Position numbers and translations under genes: made by a program. A stretch of 64,000 nt of DNA from Platerodrilus igneus. Taxonomy: Eukaryota; Arthropoda; Insecta; Coleoptera; Lycidae. Position 1 is the stretch's first letter. The number at the start of each line of letters is the position of its first letter. The DNA lies in NCBI GenBank assembly GCA_036346225.1, contig JARFIW010001324.1, forward strand, positions 186,001-250,000, written 5' to 3'. Of the stretch, positions 57,236-64,000 are shown piece by piece. The notes beneath the pieces are model-generated. The model made no database searches. It was not told where the DNA came from and saw only the letters and a program-made list of their open reading frames with translations.

Positions 57236-57872
57236 AATATTTCAAAACTTGTACATTACACGCTGACTAAACCTTTAAAAAATATCTACCATTGTGTTTT
57301 CACAGACCGGTATGAAATTAAATTTGAAAAAGAATAGGTAATTGGATGATGCTTTGTCCAAACAAAGTTCAAAGATTTGGTTAAAATAATTTAAAACAAT
57401 ACACAAGCTATCTCTAAAAGCATTAGTTAGGTTAGTTAGGTTGAGACCAAATAACCATCATGCAAAGCACAAATGAGGTGTAGAAATTTAAATTGCTAGT
57501 TCATATCGACACCAAGAAGTGGGACAGTTTTATGCATCTGGTTTATATTAAGTAAATATTATTACAAGTACAATTATTAATAGATAAGCAAGATTATTTC
57601 TAGCTCAAAGTTAACCTTAACCATTCTACTATGTCAATCCGCTGATGGAACTTTTGATTTGCTTTTCGTGCTGTAGCAATAAGTTTCACTATAAGTCGAT
57701 TAACTTTCCCATCGGTTACGCTGTTATCAAAACACTTTCCTTCTGTAAAATAAGTTTCAATTTCTATCAATTGTATTTCCCATTCTTTTAGGCACATGAT
57801 ATAAAATTAATTCTAAGTGTAGATTTAAATAGAATTTATTATAAGAAATAACAGAAATTATATTTAACAAAT
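57236..57872. other. Spacer with an unassigned minus-strand open stretch
   Basis: The minus strand at 57600-57797 is open for 65 codons (CLKEWEIQLIEIETYF, VKLIATARKANQKFHQRI). I cannot match it to a family. It lies downstream of the IS630-like relic and might be a decayed tail of some element. Confidence 0.25.
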
Positions 57873-58470
57873 TTAACATCGAGAAAGATTTACATTTTGA
57901 CCCAAACAACAATCTCCCAAAGAAGTTTCCATTTGTATATAGCTCAAGCAATTTGTAGGATTTACAAATCTTGATGCAGTATCTACAGAAACATATAATT
58001 CATCTTCATTGTTTGATTGCGCTCGCTTAATACTATTCTTCCACTGGCTAAACAATTCCTCAATCGGATTAAGAAATGGACTATAGAGAGGAACGTAAAC
58101 AACACGAAGACCGTGATTTGTGATCCTATTCACAAATTCAGCGTTTCTGTGAAATACTACGTTATCAATGGCAAAATACTCACCTTCAGTTCCATCATTT
58201 TGCAAATGATTAATGAAATTATCCGAAAATTCGCTGAAATACTTCGCCTTATACGGTCTAACTTGCAATTGAAATAAATACAACAAATTTACATTTTTTT
58301 GTAGCATCAATCGAATAATTTTTACCCTTTATTTGAGCTTTTTCATATGAGCTAGTAAGTTTCTACAAATCTTCCATAATTCACACTTGAATACACCTGA
58401 ATTCCGAATTCATCAATGAAAAATATTTTCCTTTATTCTACTTTTCTCTCTTTCCTGCGTAACTTTATTC
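57873..58470 (-). pseudogene. IS630/Tc1-mariner-type transposase relic
   Basis: Minus strand: FIDEFGIQVYSSVNYGR near 58420 provides the first catalytic D. After shifts the open part 58310-57873 gives LQLQVRPYK-like wording, FSEFSDNFINHLQ, the second D in EYFAIDNVVFHRN, and YVPLYSPFLNPIEE with the E. D and the first E are separated by 34 residues, the DD34E spacing of this superfamily. The LNPIE motif and following W-K block are standard. A frameshift separates the two parts, and the helix-turn-helix region upstream (58500-58700) is only faintly readable. Confidence 0.78.
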
Positions 58471-60030
58471 TACTTTATTGCATAACCATTTCATTTCTGA
58501 ATAACGTCTGATGAATTTATCCTCTCTGAAACACTTGTTACTTTCTTTAGAGTATAGTGAAATTCCTTCCATGTCCTGTTAATTCTAGAAATTATAATCC
58601 GCATTTCTGACCATTCCCTGAGCTTACTATTTTGGCTAAAGGGATTTTGATTTCTTAGACTTGGAGAAGAATTTTAGGTAATTGAAACCTATCCATTAGT
58701 AGCTAACGGACTAGTCAGTATAGAAATCTCTTTCATTCAGTTGAATTTGCATTTATTAATTGTCTGTTACCACTAAGAAACGTATATAAAAGATTAATAT
58801 CGTGTAAATTAATTGCTGTTAAAATCATTTTTACGAAGGCGCGCCTACGTATGGCTTTAAAGGGCGCAATTTTAATTTGCAACATGCCTTTCGTTTTCAT
58901 ATTCTTAAATTTGTGACGATCAACATTTTATACCAAGGCAGATGTTGGGAGTTGATACAGAAGGAAAAATGCTACTTTGATAGAAAACGCAAATTGATTT
59001 CTAAATTAATTCTCAAAGGTTTTGTAACCACAATTATATCGCACTGTCGACATCAAAATGCATAAAGCTCTAGAACTAATTCGCCACAAAAGCTTCTGGT
59101 TTTTAAACAATTTGCATTGTAGAGCATCTATTTATTTTAAACTCAACTCAACCTCTTGTACAAAAAAGCGTTGCTTAAAAACAACCTTTAAAAGGATCCA
59201 TTAGTTTCTTGGACAAAGGTAAACAATGCCCTTTCGACCGAATTAACCATTCCCAAGCACTAGTAGACCATGCAAATCTACTAATGATTATAAGGATACC
59301 CTGTATGAGCAAGATCAACTTTAAAATTTGCTGTATACTGCTAATGAACCACTTAAAACAGACTATGTATTGTCGATCTACAATAACAAAGCTTACATTG
59401 GAGGCTTTCGTTTTCGGTAGGGTTAAGTTTCGTTGACTTTTACATCCTCAGATTAAGTAAGACTCTTAAATCTTACCCTAATTAATATTTGGTCGGCAAC
59501 TATTCATCCTGATAACGAGAATGTAGTTTATTCTGCTTTGTTGTTGGTGTAGATGTTCTGTTTTATCGACCGCCACAATAAGTAATTGAAGGGTATTCCT
59601 AACTGTTAAGGTTAAGTATATCACTTGAGATAAGGAAGGGTATACTAGATTTAGTTTGTAATTGATTTCAACCCCAGGATTTCCGTGGAAATTGACAAGA
59701 AACAGAATAATCATCTGTGCGGCACCAGTTCTAAAATATGCTATTGTGCAAGCGGACAGTGACATGACAGAGCTTAAAGCAATGCTACACAAATCGAATT
59801 GTTAGGCTATAGATGTGTAGTAATAGTAATACGTTTTCAAAAAAACTAAAATTCCCAAATGCACTATTATTTAAGCAAAATATATTTTTTTCACGACCGG
59901 AAGTACAAATCAACTTCTGTGGTGTAAAAATCATGACAAAAATATACCATTTTCTCCCTAGAGAAATAATAATAAAAACCTCATAAGTTTCATTATTTAG
60001 ACAGTTTAAAAGAAAGTTGCAAACACAAAC
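58471..60030. other. Non-coding stretch upstream of the transposase relic
   Basis: Faint minus-strand wording to about 58700 may belong to the transposase N-terminus. Beyond that no gene or partnered repeat is supported. Confidence 0.35.
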
Positions 60031-60168
60031 TCATTCGTTATTCATATCTACAACTAACCATTCTTTAAAGCGGTTATAAGCTGCATCGTATAATTTTCTT
60101 GATTTACCTGGTAAGGGATTTATAACCGCCGAAGAACCTGCATCTAGAATCTCTTGAGGTTCTTCCAT
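60031..60168 (-). pseudogene. N-terminal fragment of a Crypton-like tyrosine recombinase
   Basis: The minus-strand reading MEEPQEILDAGSSAVINPLP is followed by GKSRKLYDAAYNRFKEWLVV. LPxKSRKxYxxAYxxFxxW is the start of the SAM-like DNA-binding domain of DUF3504/Crypton-type recombinases, as I recall it. The reading ends after about 46 codons and the catalytic domain is missing. It is unrelated in position to the other recombinase relic at 29800-30817. Confidence 0.55.
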
Positions 60169-60219
60169 TTTATCGCATTGCAATTTTAACAATAAAGACA
60201 CGACGCGAACACAACGCAA

Positions 60220-61504
60220 GAATCGAAATAAATTTTCAAAAACATCAAAGCTTGTTTAAACAGTTTGTTGTCTATGTGAAACCGTTATAGGCTGCTTATA
60301 TATTAATTTATTACTTTGTCAAAGATGAGTACAATATAGTACAATATTACTTAGGTTTTGTGGTGTTTCTACCCCCTGTTGTGAACAAAATAGTATATAC
60401 ATTTCGGGAGAGAATACCATTTTCTTTCAGCGCTTTGTGGCCTTCGGGCTTGGCCCTCAGGCTACATACTGCACTTCGTGAAAAATGAGGCATTTCTCTT
60501 CCTCTGTGTATAATATATAATAAAATGTTGCTAAAAAATCACTTTCAGATTTGGAGTAACTGTGGAACGTTCTAATCCGTTCACATTTAAGAGGTTTGTC
60601 GACCTCGTTTTTGCTTGCGGTGAAGTGTCGTGTAATTGTTGTCGAGAATTTTCCACGAAATTTGAAACGTTCTTGCGTTATTTTAAGCAAACACAAGGGA
60701 TTACGCATATAAATTTTGTTTAGAGTTGATAATTTTAAATTTTACTGAAGGTACATTCTGTATATCACAAGGTTTTATAATAATTAAAGTTAGATAGTTA
60801 TACAGTCTTCTTAGAAGTATATTATGCACAAGTATACAGATAACCCTTGAACATATATTATAAAATTCAATTCTAACCGAACGTAATAGAATAACATCTG
60901 TCATACTCTTATGCATTTCATAACATTTATTTTATTTGGTTTGATTATGCCACATTATATTATAATAGTATTATCAAAGTCCCATCCTATGATCATTTTA
61001 CTTTTCTGATAACACATATCTTAAAACACGTTACATTGTACGTGTGCAGTAGTGCCGCGCGTGTGCAGTATTCGCTAATGGACATCATCTACCATCATTA
61101 TAACTTAAACTATAAAAGTATGTACCGTTGTTTTTCAGTGTGTCTACAAACATGTACTTATATTTCATAATCCTCAAGAATTGTGAATTGCAACATGCTG
61201 AAATATAGTCCAATCCATTCATCTTTGTAACAAGCGCAATTGGCAACTTACAAGGTTAGAGTAGTTTAATTAGTTAACAGTCTTAAAACATTGTTATTTG
61301 ATAAACACGCATAAACAACCATTATCAAGCTATTTTTTTCAAAGTCCGTGTTCCGTTTATAATTATATACGATTAACGGCATGGCTTATTTTAAATATTT
61401 AGAATTCGTTAATTATTTACCTCTGCTCCGTATATTCAATTGTCATTGTATATACCGTGAAATTACTTTAAACACCGCTCCTGTGTATTTAAGTGCCGCG
61501 AATA
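60220..61504. other. AT-rich stretch, no feature recognised
   Basis: No coding motif is supported. GTGTGCAGTA is repeated near 61040-61070. Confidence 0.35.
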
Positions 61505-62117
61505 CCGATAAACTATGGTGTGTCTTCGCATATGCAAGAACTATCTTATCACCTGCTAGGGAGAGGACACGATTTATCGCTTCCCGTCTTGGACGGCCGC
61601 AATAAATAAATGTGCTACGCTTCGCTATATTTACAAGGTCAGTGCTTTGAAGTAATCATTGTTTATAACGAGTATTACTATTTACATTTACAACCTCCAC
61701 TTTTCTCTACCACTGTTACTTATCGAAATACCGTCGCACCATTATTTTACACCCTGATTGGTCACGAACTGAAAACCACAGTGAAAATAAAAAATATTTT
61801 ATTAGCAACATTTAGACACTCATTCTAGCTACATAGTCACCGATCCGACTTAGATATTTGTTGTAGCGAGGTATCAACTTTCCAATACCCTCGCGATAGA
61901 AAGCAGTATAATGTAAGTATGGACCCCTGTACTTGGAACCACGTCCCCAATGCTCCACCCGAAGGTACTATATTGGGTATAAATGCAAGAAATAACGTAC
62001 CTCAAAACGATAGAAGGCACTATATTTGATTTTCCAATGCTCCACCTGAAGATACTTCATTGGGTTTAGCGCTAGAAATAACATGCTTCAAAACGATAGA
62101 AGGCGTTACATTTGATT

Positions 62118-62376
62118 ATCCAATGCTCCACCCAAAGGTACTATATCGGTCAAGAAGCAAGTTTTTTTACCCGGAAATTTTGAATTTTGCCAAACCCTTA
62201 CTGTTCCAAGCAAGGTAGAGATCTTTAATGTGCGTGACAACGCTCACACACGAGACATACATTTTACCCCTCATCCGAACGAGGGCGTATTTTTGTGAAA
62301 AATTTTCGACTAACATTTTGTCAAGCGGACCGTGTCGGAATTCGAACTCGTATACTAACACACCAACGAGTCGCCT
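62118..62376 (-). mobile_element. SINE-2, copy 4 (head deleted in part)
   Basis: Same position and wording as copy 3 within the hAT-like element, but about 30 bp of the tRNA-like head between box B and the 5' end are missing. Confidence 0.7.
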
Positions 62377-62739
62377 GTTAGCACACAACCACATACTGTA
62401 CTTTGTTGTGGTCAAACACTTTACTTTCGTCCGTTTGATTTCATTTCACAATACAACAACGATTGGGGTTTTATAGGAGGGCGCATGCGTCTTGTGTTCC
62501 GGGTGTCGATTCTAGGATCCCGCATATTTCTTAATGGGTAAATATTATTTTTGTAAACACATAATTAAACAGTTTAGTTTTATGGTATAGCTTCATACAT
62601 CTATATTATTTATAACAAATGATTCATAGCAAGAAAAGTATTTTACCGTAAACTTCTTTAAGGACAAATCTTCAAAAAAATTCCTCACTCACGTTCGTTT
62701 AGATATAAGTTTACCCTCGAGAAAAGTATTAGAAACATG

Positions 62740-63490
62740 GTCGCTGATGAGTTTTTTGAAAACGTCCCAGTCAATGAAACTTCTAAAACAAACCAGTCAA
62801 AAATTTTATTCACTATTAATGGATGAACATCCATAAAAGACAGATCAATTTCCGGTGTAACAGCACACTTCATTCATAGTGAAAGTAATATGCACTTATT
62901 TGTTGTTGATTTTGTCTCCTCTCGTGAAAACGCACAGGGGAGGATATCGATGCGATTTTTGCTAACACACACAATAAAAGAGTTTAATCTTGAAATTCAG
63001 GGAATTCGATGAATAATGCGTTTGCAAGCACGCATCTTGTGCAAGAGCTAAACAATGTTCTCTCTATTTTTGACTGTAATAGTCAATATTTTCGCTCTCT
63101 TGCTGACATTTTAAACTTTGCTACGAAAGGTCTGCTTAAACAACTAAATCTCATCATATCGTTCAAGAACGAAGACTGTGCCAAACGGGAGGAAAATGAT
63201 GATACAGAAGACAAGGATTACCATGAAATTAGAACGCCCTTTTCTAAAATACTAAAATAAAGACACTACCCAAAAATATTCAAATCAGAACAATTATATA
63301 ACCGATTTATCAGCGCTTGCTATGCTGTAATAATCATGTCTCCAATACAAGTACCGATCGATGGAAATCTACACAAAAGTATGATGGAAACCGCAGTGAA
63401 ACACAAAAAAAGGCATTTAACTGTCCATACATAGGGGACTCCACAATTTCATCATTTGCTCTGAGAGAGGTTGAAGTGGATGCAGTTGGA
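62740..63490 (+). pseudogene. hAT transposase relic, copy 2
   Basis: Reads as copy 1: ISGVTAHFIHSE-like wording near 62850, FVVDFVSS, then from 63009 MNNAFASTHLVQELNN and SQYFRSLADILNFATKGLL. The D of the DNA block is N here and the conserved AH is AD. Independent frameshifts relative to copy 1 show separate decay after duplication. Confidence 0.72.
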
Positions 63491-63530
63491 GTATTTATGT
63501 AGTTTTTTACGTAATTTACAGATGTATGCG

Positions 63531-64000
63531 AGCTACGTATCTTCCAATTTATATATGTACAAATAAATAGAATTTACTAGAAAATAAAAAAGAAACTTAA
63601 GTTAAATGCAACATTGTAAATTCAAGGATAAATCAGAAAGATTATTAAAGGTTCTCAAGCAAGTTGTGAGAACGGATGTAATACATTGTATTCCAGACGT
63701 AAGTGATACTACAGATGCAGGTCACAGACGGTTAAGAAACCGCGAGTACTTAGAAAGTAAGATTGTTACATTGTATAATGAATTGAATTAAGAAATAAGC
63801 AGACATGAGCTCTGCAAGTTCCCACAGACATGTGAGGGTCAGGAACAACATAAATACCCCGGGAGCCCAAAGACCATCAGTCAGTTTTGAGTATTTCAGC
63901 TTTAACATTGCCGCCTGCTTAAGCTACTCGCCCTAATATTAATTCAGTTATTATTTTATTTCGACTTAGTTTAATTTATACAAGTTTGTTAAAATTCCAT
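63531..64000 (+). mobile_element. Errantivirus-type LTR, third copy, cut by window end
   Basis: Aligns with the LTRs at 31038 and 33536 from AGCTACGTATCTTCC through GGTCACAGACGGTTAAG, GCAGACATGAGCTCTGCAAG and ACATAAATACCCCGGGAG to TTAAAATTCCAT at the edge. It is more diverged than the other two are from each other. Whether it is a solo LTR or the start of an element lies beyond the window. Confidence 0.85.

Larger units (their letters stand above)
61505..63530 (+). mobile_element. hAT-like element, copy 2, with nested SINE-2
   Basis: Full-length partner of 54223-56260, including the triple unit (CCAATGCTCCACC at 61947, 62034 and 62120) and the SINE-2. An errantivirus-type LTR begins immediately at 63531, so the right boundary may be an insertion point rather than the element end. 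Confidence 0.7.

Noticed and set aside
59478..59792. 104-codon minus-strand open stretch
   Set aside because: No motif, no repeat partner and no neighbouring supporting feature.

Overview
The window looks like AT-rich, repeat-dominated intergenic DNA from an arthropod nuclear genome, most likely an insect. The grounds are: no intact long ORF; many decayed transposons; tRNA-headed SINEs; an errantivirus-type LTR element (AGTTAT...GTAACT LTRs with an env-like membrane tail); introns of 44-60 bp in the one multi-exon gene relic; and eleven long (TA)n tracts. I cannot place it more narrowly. I see no convincing intact host gene, no rRNA, no CRISPR array and no stand-alone functional tRNA.

Layout. 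0.9-3.4 kb: a 93-bp tandem array, then a 1.65-kb element with CACTG terminal inverted repeats. 5.4-6.4 kb: an inverted SINE-1 and a 540-bp fold-back element. 7.0-10.25 kb: a decayed two-gene cassette on the + strand. Its first gene has seven exons (SAM-like N-terminus, animal orphan family). Its second encodes C2H2 fingers plus an NPLGSH-type orphan domain. A terminal repeat related to the CACTG element follows. 10.3-12.0 kb: Gypsy pol relic A. 13.7 kb: a complete SINE-2 with a perfect 14-bp target duplication. 15.4-16.8 kb: two LINE fragments on opposite strands. 17.8-21.7 kb: a minus-strand LTR element (very long LTR, PBS, coiled-coil gag). 21.8-23.2 kb: Gypsy pol relic B. 25.0-29.5 kb: a nearly full-length LINE (ORF1, endonuclease, RT) split by a solo LTR. 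29.8-30.8 kb: a tyrosine-recombinase (Crypton-like) relic.

31.0-34.05 kb: a non-autonomous errantivirus-like element with TGCA target duplication. 35.08-41.33 kb: a minus-strand Gypsy-like element with 1.8-kb LTRs, AAAT target duplication, PPT, degenerate PBS, a gag start and two integrase C-termini but no pol core. It sits against a hAT C-terminal relic. 42.6 kb: SINE-2. 43.6-45.5 kb: an RTE-like LINE. 45.5-47.6 and 49.5-51.4 kb: two more copies of the long LTR seen at 18.6-21.7 kb, bordered by (TA)n. 51.6-52.2 kb: a 115-bp near-perfect palindrome made from SINE-1 tail sequence, then a SINE-1. 53.7-57.2 kb: a duplicated 530-bp unit around a hAT-like copy. 57.9-58.5 kb: an IS630/mariner-type transposase relic. 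60.1 kb: the N-terminus of a Crypton-like recombinase. 61.5-63.5 kb: the second hAT-like copy. 63.5 kb to the end: a third errantivirus-type LTR cut by the window edge.

The genes do not work together as a pathway. The exception worth attention is the two-gene cassette at 7-10.25 kb, whose ordered genes and CACTG-like end suggest an unclassified DNA transposon or its cargo. All family names come from motif recognition by eye; none was tested by database search.
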